DNA of 34,752 bases from JBHEMK01 sp046262635 (GCA_046262635.1 JBHEMK010000130.1:1-34752); one strand, 5' to 3'; positions 15,799 to 23,723 are shown, counted from the stretch's first letter. The notes: generated by a model from the letters alone, not told the origin. Made by a program: numbers and translations.

Positions 15799-16625
15799 CC
15801 GAGGACCCGACGCTCGCACGAGAGCGGCCCGCGCGCGGACGCGTCGGAGCGCTCTCGTTGCAGTACGCGCCGTCGGCGATCCTCGTCCTGCTGGCGCTCG
15901 GGCTCTGGGAGTTCCTCTGCCGGCTGCTGAACGTGCCGAACTACCTCTGGCCGGCACCGTCGGTGATCGCCCGAAACCTCTACGACGATTCAGGCCTGCT
16001 CGGCTCCGCGACGTGGGTGACCGCGCGCGAGGTGATCTACGGGTTCGGGATCGCGATCCTCGCCGGCCTCGGGATCGGCATCACGCTGCATCTCTCCGCT
16101 GCACTCCGCCGGGCGATCTACCCGATCCTGATCGCCTCGCAGAGCATCCCGACCGTCGTACTCGCGCCCGTGCTCGTGCTCCTGATGGGCTTCAGCATCG
16201 GCCCGAAGCTAGCGATCATCGCGCTCTTCACCTTCTTTCCAATCGTCGTCAACACGGTCGACGGCCTCGCCTCGGTCGACCGCGACTACATCCGGATGAT
16301 GCTGACCCTCGACGCGTCCAGGTGGTCGATTTTTCGCCGTGTCGAATTCCCCTCGGCGCTGCCGCTGATCTTCTCGGGTGCACGCATCGGAGCGACGTAC
16401 GCAGCGATCGGTGCGGTCTTCGGCGAGTGGGCCGGCTCGAACGGCGGACTCGGCTACGAAATGCTCCAGGCCCAGGGCCAGCTCGAGACGCCGCGCGTCT
16501 TCTCCGCCGTCATGCTCGTCACCCTGATCGCCGTCGTCCTCTTCGTCCTCGTCTCGCTCGTCGAGCGGCTGACGATTCCGTGGGCACGCGCCGGGACGCT
16601 GGCCGGCGGGAACGCGCACGAGTGA
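15792..16625 (+). CDS. ABC importer permease, SsuC/ThiX type
   Basis: A 277-residue inner-membrane permease with about six hydrophobic segments, the first at about 28-45. The EAA-type cytoplasmic loop that docks on the ATPase is around RVEFPSALPLIFSGARIG (183-200). ASQSIPTVVLAPVLVLLMG is typical of the nitrate/sulfonate/thiamine-precursor permease group. GTG at 15792 overlaps the ATPase gene by 7 bp, and length is normal. A single permease gene implies a homodimeric channel. The binding protein follows after 35 bp. There is no sign that it is anything other than part of this three-gene importer. Confidence 0.9.
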   Translation: MLTEDPTLARERPARGRVGALSLQYAPSAILVLLALGLWEFLCRLLNVPNYLWPAPSVIARNLYDDSGLLGSATWVTAREVIYGFGIAILAGLGIGITLHLSAALRRAIYPILIASQSIPTVVLAPVLVLLMGFSIGPKLAIIALFTFFPIVVNTVDGLASVDRDYIRMMLTLDASRWSIFRRVEFPSALPLIFSGARIGATYAAIGAVFGEWAGSNGGLGYEMLQAQGQLETPRVFSAVMLVTLIAVVLFVLVSLVERLTIPWARAGTLAGGNAHE

Positions 16626-16660
16626 TTGGAAAAGGCATCGACGCTCGCAAAGGAGGCACT

Positions 16661-17686
16661 GTGAGAACCTCGACGAAGCACCGCAGGTGGCTCGTGCTCG
16701 CCGCCATCGGCGCGGCCGCGGCGGCGGCGTTCGGCGCCGTGGCCGGCGGCTCGGGCACGGCCGCGACCCGCTCGGGGTCGCTGAACGTGGCCCTGGACTG
16801 GTTCCCGAACCCGGACCACGTTGCGCTCTACTACGCCCTCGACAAGGGCTACTTCAAATCGCGCGGGATCGACGTCTCGATGAAGACTCCCTCCGACCCG
16901 TCCGCCGGGCTGAAGCTCGTCGCGACCAACAGGTTCGACTTGGCCGTCTACTACGAGGGCGACATGTTCTATGCCGGTGCGCAGGGCCTGCCGGTGATCG
17001 CCGTCGGCGCACTGATCCCGACGCCGCTCAACGCCATGATCGCGAAGGGCGGTTCGAAGGTCAAGACGCTCAAGGATCTCAAGGGGGCCACCGTCGGTAA
17101 CGCCGGGCTGCCCTTCGACGGCGCCGTGCTCCAAACGATCCGGCAGCGGCAGCACTTCGGCCCGAGCGACATCAAGAGCGTCAACGTCGGCTTCAACCTC
17201 GTCCCGGCGCTCCTGACCGGAAAGGCCGAGGCCATCGTCGGCGGCTACTGGAACATCGAGGCGGTCAAGGTCCGGAACGAGACCGGGAAGGCGCCGGTCG
17301 TCTTCAAGATGGCCCAGCTCGGTGTTCCCCACTACGACGAGCTGCTGATCGTCGCGAACAGGAACCGGCTGAAGACCGACTCGAAGTACGCAAGCTCTGT
17401 ACGATCGTTCCTCGCCGGCATGGTTGCGGGAGTGAACGCAGCCCGGAAGGACTCCGCCGGGGCGATCGCGATCATGAAGAAGAAGTCCGACTACAAGCAG
17501 AAGGACCTGGCGGCGATGGTGCCGCTGACGCTGAAGGCCCTCGCGTCCCCGAAAGGACTGAGGACCGGCTGCTTCAGTACCGCGGACTGGCGGGCCTTCG
17601 GCTCGTGGATGCTGAAGAACAAGCTGCTGAAGAAGCCCGTCCAGGCCTCCTCGATCGAAACGGACGCCTATCTGGCCGGCTGCTAG
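16661..17686 (+). CDS. NMT1/THI5-like periplasmic binding protein (thiamine-pyrimidine precursor type)
   Basis: A 341-residue solute-binding protein. The N-terminus has basic residues, then an Ala-rich hydrophobic stretch (11-30), a probable secretion signal. LDWFPNPDHVALYYALDKGY (45-64) corresponds to the LDW-PN-xH-x-YxA-xxKGYF signature of the NMT1/THI5 family, whose bacterial member ThiY binds formylamino-pyrimidine. LLTGKAEAIVGGYWNIEAV is another family segment. GTG at 16661 has an AGGAGG four bases upstream. In a locus with two TenA genes and M20 enzymes, a thiamine-derived pyrimidine is the best-supported ligand. NMT1-like proteins also bind nitrate, sulfonates, riboflavin and others, so this remains an inference. 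A strong hairpin follows the stop. Confidence 0.85.
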   Translation: MRTSTKHRRWLVLAAIGAAAAAAFGAVAGGSGTAATRSGSLNVALDWFPNPDHVALYYALDKGYFKSRGIDVSMKTPSDPSAGLKLVATNRFDLAVYYEGDMFYAGAQGLPVIAVGALIPTPLNAMIAKGGSKVKTLKDLKGATVGNAGLPFDGAVLQTIRQRQHFGPSDIKSVNVGFNLVPALLTGKAEAIVGGYWNIEAVKVRNETGKAPVVFKMAQLGVPHYDELLIVANRNRLKTDSKYASSVRSFLAGMVAGVNAARKDSAGAIAIMKKKSDYKQKDLAAMVPLTLKALASPKGLRTGCFSTADWRAFGSWMLKNKLLKKPVQASSIETDAYLAGC

Positions 17687-17692
17687 GGCGAG

Positions 17693-17722
17693 GCGCGGGG
17701 GAACCCCGGGGTTCCCCCGCGC
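17693..17722. terminator. bidirectional terminator-like perfect palindrome
   Basis: A perfect 30-bp inverted repeat with 15-base arms and no spacer, starting GCGCGGGGGAACCCC. In RNA it would fold as a very stable GC hairpin. It fills the 40-bp gap between the convergent binding protein and amidohydrolase genes and, being symmetric, can serve both. No T-run follows on either side. Confidence 0.75.
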
Positions 17723-17726
17723 TCGT

Positions 17727-19055
17727 TCAACGTCTGACCGCCTCGAGGTCGGGCGCCTGCATGCGACCGAGGACCTCGACGAAGGCCTGGTTTGCCCGGC
17801 GCAGGACATCCTGCTCGTCGATGGACGTGAATGCGCGGTCTTCGTAGACGATCCGGCCGTCGATCACGACGGTCTCGACACAGCTGCCGTTCGCGGCGAA
17901 GACCAGGTGCGAGAAGATGTGGTCAGCGTTCTCCGGCATCAGCGGCGTGAACATCTGGTTCTGCGTGTCGAGGACGATCAGGTCGGCCTTCTTGCCGGCG
18001 GCCAGCTGGCCCGCGTCGAAGCCGAGACCCTCGGCGCCGTTTCGTGTTGCCATCCGCACGACGTCCGGCGCCTGCTGCAGGCTCGCATCGACCCGCGCGG
18101 CCCGGTGCACGAGCGACGCGAACTTCATCACCTCGAACATGTCGCGGCTGTTGTTGCACTCCGCCGCATCGTGGCCGAGGCCGACGTTTAGCCCGGCCGC
18201 GAGCATTTCGGGGATCCGGGCAACGCCGTTGCCGAGCTTCGCGTTCGAGCTCGGGTTGTGCGAGATGTGCGTATGCGTCTCGCGCATCAGCGCGATTTCG
18301 GAATCGGAGAGCCAGACGCAATGCGCCGCGATGCAGTCGGAGCCGAGGATGCCGCAGTCGTACGCCACCTCCGTTGGGCGGCGCCCGAACATCTCCTTCG
18401 AAATCTCGACCTCGCTCAGCGACTCGTTCAGGTGGATGTGGATGCCGGTCCCGAGCTCGTCGGCGAGCGCCCGTGCGTCACGCAAGAGCTCCTCGGAGGC
18501 GAGGGGCAGCCATTCGATCCCGATAAGCACCTTGATCCGCCCATTGGCGGCTCCGTGCTTCGTCCTGAATGCGCTCGCGTTGTCGGCCAGTGAGTCGAGG
18601 TCGTGCTCGTCCGTCGCCACGTCGTTGGAGAGAACGGCCCGGATTCCGATCTGCTCCGCCGCCTGGGCGAGCGACTCGAGCTGGCGATACATGTCGTTGA
18701 CGGCGGTGACGCCGCACTTGATCGACTCGCTGTAGCTCGCGAGCGCGGCCCAGTACGCGTCCTCGGGGTCGAGGGCGCGGATCATCGGATACCAGCATGT
18801 CTGCAGGTACTCCCAGAGCGGCAGGTGGTCGCTCCAGCCCTTGCCGAGCGCCGTGTGGTAGTGGAAGTCCACGAGGCCCGGCATCACGACCTTCGCGGTC
18901 GCGTCGATCACGCGCGCGGCGCTCGTGTCGACCGGGGCGGTCGTGACCTCGACGATCCGGTCGTCCTCGATCACGACCGACGCACCGAAAAGCACGTCGT
19001 TCGCGTCGTTCATGGTGACGACGATCCCGTCGCTGACGACGATGCGATCGCTCAA
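17727..19055 (-). CDS. amidohydrolase-superfamily deaminase (MTA/SAH or ATZ/TRZ deaminase-like)
   Basis: A 442-residue metal-dependent hydrolase of the group that deaminates heterocycles such as adenine derivatives, cytosine and triazines. Metal ligands are in DFHYHTALG (His65, His67), GIHIHLNES (His206/208, Glu211), AAHCVW (His245) and LGHDAAECNN (Asp296). Standard MTA/SAH deaminases have GTDGA-SNN in the last block, so Thr is His295 here, which may alter specificity. The C-terminal ADLIVLD is the usual return to the composite beta-sandwich. The start is TTG at 19055, supported by AGGAGG five bases upstream. It converges on the importer across the hairpin. Deamination of an aminopyrimidine would suit the island, but no copy of the ATAY-SAK-RTAY motif lies upstream, so membership is uncertain. 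Confidence 0.85.
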   Translation of the reverse strand: MSDRIVVSDGIVVTMNDANDVLFGASVVIEDDRIVEVTTAPVDTSAARVIDATAKVVMPGLVDFHYHTALGKGWSDHLPLWEYLQTCWYPMIRALDPEDAYWAALASYSESIKCGVTAVNDMYRQLESLAQAAEQIGIRAVLSNDVATDEHDLDSLADNASAFRTKHGAANGRIKVLIGIEWLPLASEELLRDARALADELGTGIHIHLNESLSEVEISKEMFGRRPTEVAYDCGILGSDCIAAHCVWLSDSEIALMRETHTHISHNPSSNAKLGNGVARIPEMLAAGLNVGLGHDAAECNNSRDMFEVMKFASLVHRAARVDASLQQAPDVVRMATRNGAEGLGFDAGQLAAGKKADLIVLDTQNQMFTPLMPENADHIFSHLVFAANGSCVETVVIDGRIVYEDRAFTSIDEQDVLRRANQAFVEVLGRMQAPDLEAVRR

Positions 19056-19192
19056 GTGGCCCTCCTGACGCTCAAGAGAAACGGGATCGTAGATTAGATC
19101 TGAGCGGCCATCGACACAATCTCAGAGGCGACCTGACGCTTTCAGGCTGGACCCGCCGCCGGAGGGCAGGCTCCGTGGCGCCCCGGGCCGTC

Positions 19193-19627
19193 CTAGCTGC
19201 CCGGTCTCGAGAGCGATCCGTCTGGTGCAACTGTGACGCGCGTGATCGGAAGGCTGAAGCGCGCTTGAGCCGTCGCGGCGGAGCCCTCCTCGAGCCAGCC
19301 GGCTTGATCGTCGGGGCGAGCGACGACGAGAATCTCGTCCGCGGCGAACGTGCGCAGGGCATCTTCGATTGCCTTCACGGGGTCGGAGTCGCCCACACGG
19401 GCCTCGACATCCTCAGTCGGGGCGGCCTCTGCCGTCTTGACCGCAAGCGAGGCGGCTTCGGTGCGGGCATCGTCCTCGGCGTTCGTCAGCCAGTCGAGCC
19501 GCGAAATCTCCGCTGCCGGTGCAACCACAAGAATCTCGGCATCATCGCCGGCTCGATCACGGGCCAGGTCACGCAGGGCGCCCTCCGCGACCTCGGTCGT
19601 GATCACAACGAGCAGACGATGCGGCAT
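19193..19627 (-). CDS. UspA-like small cytoplasmic protein
   Basis: A 144-residue protein with the alternating hydrophobic/acidic pattern of universal stress protein folds: RLLVVITTEVAEGALRDL, then AEILVVAP, IEDALRTFAADEILVVARPD and a final LPITRVTV strand. The typical ATP-binding G-x2-G-x9-G-S/T motif is not evident; the corresponding segment is WLEEGSAATAQARF. It may therefore be a non-ATP-binding member. ATG at 19627 has AGGAGAAGGAG immediately upstream. Role unknown; stress signalling is only a family-level guess. Confidence 0.65.
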   Translation of the reverse strand: MPHRLLVVITTEVAEGALRDLARDRAGDDAEILVVAPAAEISRLDWLTNAEDDARTEAASLAVKTAEAAPTEDVEARVGDSDPVKAIEDALRTFAADEILVVARPDDQAGWLEEGSAATAQARFSLPITRVTVAPDGSLSRPGS

Positions 19628-19664
19628 CTCCTTCTCCTGACTTTTCGTGAAGCTCGCGTCGCGA

Positions 19665-19787
19665 TTAAAGGGCTTCGGTCACGCCTGTTCTTCGCCGGCG
19701 AGGCAGGGCAGGCCCCTCGTATTCCTCGCACTCGATCACGGTCGGACCGGAGGCCCAGGAGAGGGTCGCAGAGACGTTCCTGGGCAT
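19665..19787 (-). CDS. possible 40-residue leaderless small protein
   Basis: A short reverse frame, MPRNVSATLSW to the stop at 19665, containing an acidic IECEEYEG then PRRRRTG. There is no ribosome-binding site, but TAGAAT on the reverse strand (19795-19800) stands 7 bp before the ATG, as expected of a -10 element on a leaderless mRNA. Third positions are mostly G or C in the first two thirds. It is 37 bp upstream of the UspA-like gene and could share its transcript. No homologue recognised; it may be chance. Confidence 0.25.
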   Translation of the reverse strand: MPRNVSATLSWASGPTVIECEEYEGPALPRRRRTGVTEAL

Positions 19788-20118
19788 GGGCGCGATTCTA
19801 GCTTGGCTTCTGCGATCGGCGGTCGAGCTGCCGGCCGGACGATCCGCTCGACGAGGAGTCAGAGTCGAAGCCGCTCCGCACCCGAGTGGCCAGCGGGGGC
19901 GTGCGCGATCGGAGGCGCCCCAAATCCGCCCGTTGATCCTTGCGATCACGCGGGTAACCGTCGAGCTGGAACGGAGTCCGTTGGGGGCGCGTTCCAGGCG
20001 GCGGGTTCTCGTCGTTGACTCCCGAACTCGCGGCGTCGAGCGCTCCGTTTGGCGGGCGCCGGTCGGCGAACGCCCAGGCCCACGACCGGCTGTGTGCGCG
20101 GAGCCGTACCATCCTCAC
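19788..20118. other. intergenic stretch, no convincing gene
   Basis: About 330 bases between the small reverse frame and the subtilase start. Frames through it have irregular composition (strings of Arg, Ser, Pro and Gly) and no family signature. It should hold the forward promoter of the subtilase-GAF pair, but I cannot point to clear -35/-10 boxes there. The reverse -10-like TAGAAT is at 19795-19800. Confidence 0.4.
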
Positions 20119-20940
20119 GTGGCAACGCCGTCCGAGGACGATCTTCCCGCCTGGAGTCTGCCCGCAGGGGCGGTGCCCCGCATTGAGCTCGATCGCGCCT
20201 GGGCGGGACAGATCACCCGCGACTGGGCGCTCGACGCGGCGACCGGGGCGGGAGTACGAGTCTGCGTGCTCGACAGCGGCATCGAGGCCGACCACCCGCT
20301 TGTCGGGGCGGTGCAGCGCTCCGTGGTCGTCACGCGGAGCGATACCGGGATCGCCGTCGAGGAGGACGGCGCCGGAGATGTCTGCGGGCATGGGACTGCG
20401 TGTGCGGGCATCATCCGGGCCCTCGCGCCCGACTGCGAGCTCACGAGTGTGCGCGTGCTCGGTGCCGGCAACACCGGCAGCGGCCCGGTCATGCTCGGGG
20501 GCCTCGAGTGGGCGATCGACGAGGGCTTCAGCGTGATCAACATGAGCCTGTCGACGACGAAGAAGCAGTTCGCCGAGGTCCTCCACGAACTCGCCGACAC
20601 GGCCTACTTCCGGCAAACAATCCTCGTCGCCTCGGCCCACAACATGCCTGTCGACAGCTTTCCGTGGAGGTTCTCGAGCGTGATCTCGGTCGGCAGCCAC
20701 GAGGACGACGATCCACTGACGTACTACTACAACCCGGCTCCGCCCGTGGAGTTCTTCGCCCGTGGGCTCGAGATCGACGTCGCCTGGCTCGGCGGACAGA
20801 CACTGCGCTGCACGGGTAACAGCTTCGCGACGCCGCACATCTCGGGCATCTGCGCGCGCATACTGAGCAAGCATCCTGCCCTGACCCCGTTCCAGCTGAA
20901 GAGCGTGCTGTACATGACCGCATCGAACGTCGGAACGTGA
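20119..20940 (+). CDS. subtilisin-like serine protease (S8), probably cytoplasmic
   Basis: A compact 273-residue S8 catalytic domain. The catalytic triad is complete: Asp52 in VCVLDSGIEADHP, His91 in CGHGTACAGI and Ser235 in GNSFATPHISG, with oxyanion Asn175 in ASAHNMP. No signal peptide or pro-peptide precedes it, as in intracellular subtilisins. GTG at 20119 begins the protein about 45 residues before the first core strand; the longer upstream frame looks non-coding. The GAF-domain gene starts one base after its stop, so the two are probably cotranscribed and may work as protease and sensor. A 62-residue repeat protein is encoded just beyond, on the other strand. Small cytoplasmic subtilases can process peptides, but no target is evident. 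Confidence 0.87.
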   Translation: MATPSEDDLPAWSLPAGAVPRIELDRAWAGQITRDWALDAATGAGVRVCVLDSGIEADHPLVGAVQRSVVVTRSDTGIAVEEDGAGDVCGHGTACAGIIRALAPDCELTSVRVLGAGNTGSGPVMLGGLEWAIDEGFSVINMSLSTTKKQFAEVLHELADTAYFRQTILVASAHNMPVDSFPWRFSSVISVGSHEDDDPLTYYYNPAPPVEFFARGLEIDVAWLGGQTLRCTGNSFATPHISGICARILSKHPALTPFQLKSVLYMTASNVGT

Positions 20941-20941
20941 C

Positions 20942-21574
20942 GTGAGCGAACTCTCGAGTGCGGTGGCGGCCGGTGTCCTCGGCGCCGAGGAGGCATACCA
21001 CGCACTGCTGCAGTCGATCGCCGAGACGGCTCGCGCAATCTTCCGCGCGCAGGCGGCCTCGGTTTTCCTCCTGGACGAGGACGCCGACGAGCTCGTTTTC
21101 GAGGCGGTAGCGGGACTCGGGTCGACGACGCTGATCGGGCGTCGGTTTCCGTCGAGCACGGGCGTCGTCGGCTGGGTGCTCGTCACCCGACAACCACTCG
21201 TCATCGACGACGTCGGTGCGGACCCGCGTTTCTCGCGCGAGGCGGCGGAGAGCACCGGCTACGTTCCGAAGGGCTTGATGGCGGTGCCCTTGCTCGTCGA
21301 GGAGCGCGCACTCGGCGTGCTCGAAGTACTCGACCGACCTCGCGACACGCGGTTCACCCTCGCCGAGATGGATCTGCTGTCGCTGTTTGCGAATCAGGCG
21401 GCGATCGCGCTCGACCTCCTTCAGCGGGCGCGTCGCGCGCGCGCCGCGCTCGAGGCGAACGGGGAACACGGCCTCCTGGCGCGCCTGGCCGCGCGCCTCG
21501 ACGCCGCTCCGCAAGAAAAGCGCACGGCGGGAATGGAGGTTCTCACCGCGCTCGACCGACTCCTGAGTCCTTAA
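20942..21574 (+). CDS. GAF-domain protein
   Basis: A 210-residue protein with one GAF domain (about 18-160). Typical segments are SVFLLDEDADELVFEAVAGLG, GVVGWVLVTRQPLVIDDV, GLMAVPLLVEERALGVLEVLD and LFANQAAIALDLLQRA. GAF domains bind cyclic nucleotides, haem, flavin or other small ligands; nothing here says which. There is no attached kinase, GGDEF or helix-turn-helix domain, so it is a stand-alone sensor or regulator. The C-terminal region (160-210) is helical and basic-acidic mixed. GTG at 20942 follows the subtilase stop by one base. A terminator-like hairpin begins immediately after its TAA. Confidence 0.85.
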   Translation: MSELSSAVAAGVLGAEEAYHALLQSIAETARAIFRAQAASVFLLDEDADELVFEAVAGLGSTTLIGRRFPSSTGVVGWVLVTRQPLVIDDVGADPRFSREAAESTGYVPKGLMAVPLLVEERALGVLEVLDRPRDTRFTLAEMDLLSLFANQAAIALDLLQRARRARAALEANGEHGLLARLAARLDAAPQEKRTAGMEVLTALDRLLSP

Positions 21575-21610
21575 CGCGAAGGAGCCCGGGCCAGCCCGGG
21601 CTCCTTCGCG
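21575..21610 (+). terminator. strong hairpin after the GAF gene
   Basis: Two perfect 16-base arms (21575-21590 and 21595-21610, beginning CGCGAAGGAGCCCGGG) enclose the loop CCAG. It starts directly after the GAF stop codon and lies between convergent genes, with the small repeat protein ending at 21633. There is no T-run on the forward strand; the flanking base run is AAAAA. Confidence 0.75.
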
Positions 21611-21632
21611 AAAAACGGGCCCCCGGCGCTCT

Positions 21633-21821
21633 TCAGCGCACCGACGGACGCCGAATCTGAGAGTGGCCCTCGAAGTCGTCGCCCTCGGCGTCATCGTTGG
21701 CGCGAACCGAGGTCTTGTGGCCCTCGACGTCGTCGCTGTCCTCGTTTGCCCGCACGGTCTTCAGCCTCTCGACCTCGTCGGGGTCGATAGCAGTCGTCTC
21801 GTCCCGCTCGTCCGTTGACAT
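21633..21821 (-). CDS. 62-residue acidic protein with tandem VRAN-DDxEGH repeat
   Basis: A short, highly charged protein without membrane segment or cysteine. It contains two near-copies of a 15-18 residue unit: KTVRANEDSDDVEGH (21-35) and KTSVRANDDAEGDDFEGH (36-53). An acidic leader rich in Asp, Glu and Thr precedes them, and a basic tail (RRPSVR) follows. ATG at 21821 has a strong GAGGAGGAAGA ribosome-binding site, so it is probably expressed. I do not recognise the family with certainty; small actinobacterial proteins with D-x-EGH motifs come to mind. It could be a disordered stress protein or a modified-peptide precursor. No modifying enzyme is adjacent, though a subtilase is encoded about 0.7 kb away. 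Confidence 0.6.
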   Translation of the reverse strand: MSTDERDETTAIDPDEVERLKTVRANEDSDDVEGHKTSVRANDDAEGDDFEGHSQIRRPSVR

Positions 21822-21945
21822 TCTTCCTCCTCGTCGGTTGCCACGCGTCACAGCGACGCGCCCTTGTCCTACCTGACGGCTGTACTGGGGAGAATCATCC
21901 CTCGCGACGTCGAAAGAAGCAATAAAAGCTGCGATCCTCCTGTCG

Positions 21946-23589
21946 GTGGATCGCGCGCTGGAGCCTTTGCAGGCCTTTTCGGACGCGTTCCGGAACCCGG
22001 CGCTCCGCCGGCTCGAACTGGCCTGGGCAGGCGCGAATCTCGGCACGTGGGCCTATGCGGTGGCGGTCGCGGTCTTCGCCTACGACCATGGAGGCGCCCT
22101 GGCTGTCGGCGTGGTCGGCTTCGGGCGCTGGGGCGTAGCCGCCCTGCTCTCCCCCTGGCTTGCGCTTCTTGCCGACCGCTACCCGCGCCGCCGGGTCATG
22201 GTCACGGCCGATCTCGTCCGTGCGGCGGCGCTCGCGCTCGCAACGGCGACGGTCGAGGCCGGCGGGCCGCCTCTGCTGGTCTACGTTTTGACCGGGCTCG
22301 TCGCGGCCGCGGCCAGCGCCTTCCATCCGGCGGAGGCGGCCCTCCGACCTTCGCTCGTGCGAGATCCCGAGGAGCTCGTGGCTGCAAACGTCGTCTCGAG
22401 CTCGATCGCTTCGATCGGGACCCTCGGCGGTCCGGCACTCGGCGGCCTGCTCCTCGTGGCGGGCGGAGCCGGCACCGTCTTCGCCGTCGCCGCAGGCCTG
22501 CTGCTGTGGTCGGCCGCCCTCGTCTTCTCGATTCGCGTCGACGAGGGGCCGCCACCAGCCCGCCCCGAGGGCGAATCGGTCACGAAGGCCGCGTTCGCCG
22601 GCTTCGCGGCGATCGTCGCGGACGGACGTCTCCGCGTCGTCATGGGACTGCTCGCGGCCGAGCTGCTCGTCAATGGACTGATGATGGTCCTCGTCGTCGT
22701 GCTCGCTCTGCGCCTCGTACACCTCGGCGAGGCGGGTGTCGGCTGGCTCAATTCCGCGCTGGGTGTCGGCGGCGTGGTGGGCGCCGCCGTTGCCGCCGCA
22801 CTTGTCGGGCGCCGGCGCCTCGGCGGGAATCTCGCTGTCGGGCTGGTGCTCTTCGGAGCTCCCCTCGCGGCTGCCGCCGTTTGGACGAAACCAGCGGCTG
22901 TCCTCGTCCTGCTCGGCGTCGCCGGGGTCGGCGGGACGGTCGCCGACGTCGCAGCGATGACCCTGCTCCAGCGGGCCGCACCCGAGGCAATCCTTGCGCG
23001 CGTCTTCGGCGTGCTCGAGACCGTGATCCTGGTGACCCTCGGCGTCGGCTCCCTCCTCGCGCCTCTGCTGATCGACGCCATCGGCGCCCGGCCCGCGCTC
23101 GTCGCCTCCGGCCTGTTTCTGCCGGTGCTCGTCGCCGTGCTCTGGCGGCCGCTCGCGGCGATCGACCGGGGTGCCCATGTCCCGGAACGTCAGCTCGAGC
23201 TGCTCAGGGGCGTGCCGATGTTCGCGCCGCTCGCGCCGCCCGAGCTCGAGCGGCTGGCGGGTTCGCTCGAGCGAGTCGCGGTCGAGGCCCGGTCGCCGGT
23301 CTTCTTGCAGGGCGAGGCGGGCGACCGCTTCTACATCGTGGACAGCGGGCACGCCGCAATCGAGATCGAGGGGACCGAGCTGGTGACGGCCGGTCCAGGC
23401 GACTTCTTCGGGGAGATCGCCCTGCTGAGGGACACGCCCCGCACTGCCACCGTTCGCGCTCTTGAGCCCCTGGAACTCTACGGCCTCGACCGTGACGTCT
23501 TCGTCGCGGTCGTGACGGGCTACGCCTCGAGCCGCGAGGCCGCTGAAGCAATCGTGGCCGGACGTCTGACGAGCATGGCCGGGGCCTGA
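21946..23589 (+). CDS. MFS transporter fused to a cyclic-nucleotide-binding domain
   Basis: A 547-residue two-domain membrane protein. Residues 1 to about 405 are a major-facilitator transporter with about twelve hydrophobic segments, including the loop motif LADRYPRRRVMVTADL. Residues about 420-530 form a CRP/cNMP-binding domain: LLRGVPMFAPLAPPELERLA, then FLQGEAGDRFYIVDSG and the phosphate-binding cassette GDFFGEIALLRDTPRTATV (485-503) with the key Arg499 intact. It may export a small molecule under control of cAMP, cGMP or another ligand. GTG at 21946 is used because transporter homology starts there; no clear ribosome-binding site is visible. The transported compound cannot be inferred. 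Confidence 0.85.
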   Translation: MDRALEPLQAFSDAFRNPALRRLELAWAGANLGTWAYAVAVAVFAYDHGGALAVGVVGFGRWGVAALLSPWLALLADRYPRRRVMVTADLVRAAALALATATVEAGGPPLLVYVLTGLVAAAASAFHPAEAALRPSLVRDPEELVAANVVSSSIASIGTLGGPALGGLLLVAGGAGTVFAVAAGLLLWSAALVFSIRVDEGPPPARPEGESVTKAAFAGFAAIVADGRLRVVMGLLAAELLVNGLMMVLVVVLALRLVHLGEAGVGWLNSALGVGGVVGAAVAAALVGRRRLGGNLAVGLVLFGAPLAAAAVWTKPAAVLVLLGVAGVGGTVADVAAMTLLQRAAPEAILARVFGVLETVILVTLGVGSLLAPLLIDAIGARPALVASGLFLPVLVAVLWRPLAAIDRGAHVPERQLELLRGVPMFAPLAPPELERLAGSLERVAVEARSPVFLQGEAGDRFYIVDSGHAAIEIEGTELVTAGPGDFFGEIALLRDTPRTATVRALEPLELYGLDRDVFVAVVTGYASSREAAEAIVAGRLTSMAGA

Positions 23590-23723
23590 TCGAACCCACG
23601 GCCGAGCTCGTCGTTGCGTCCGCACGCGGATCGACTCGTGGCGTCAAGGGTTAGGGTCAGGCGTGTGGCGGCAGGAAATTCCGCGATGAGGCTTCCTCGT
23701 CGTCGAGGGAAGCGACGAGCCCT

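Noticed and set aside
19071..19120. Weak resemblance of the amidohydrolase upstream region (CTCAGATCTAATCTACG, reverse strand) to the operator motif
   Set aside because: It fails the ATAY-SAK-RTAY core at several positions, so it was not counted as a sixth site.
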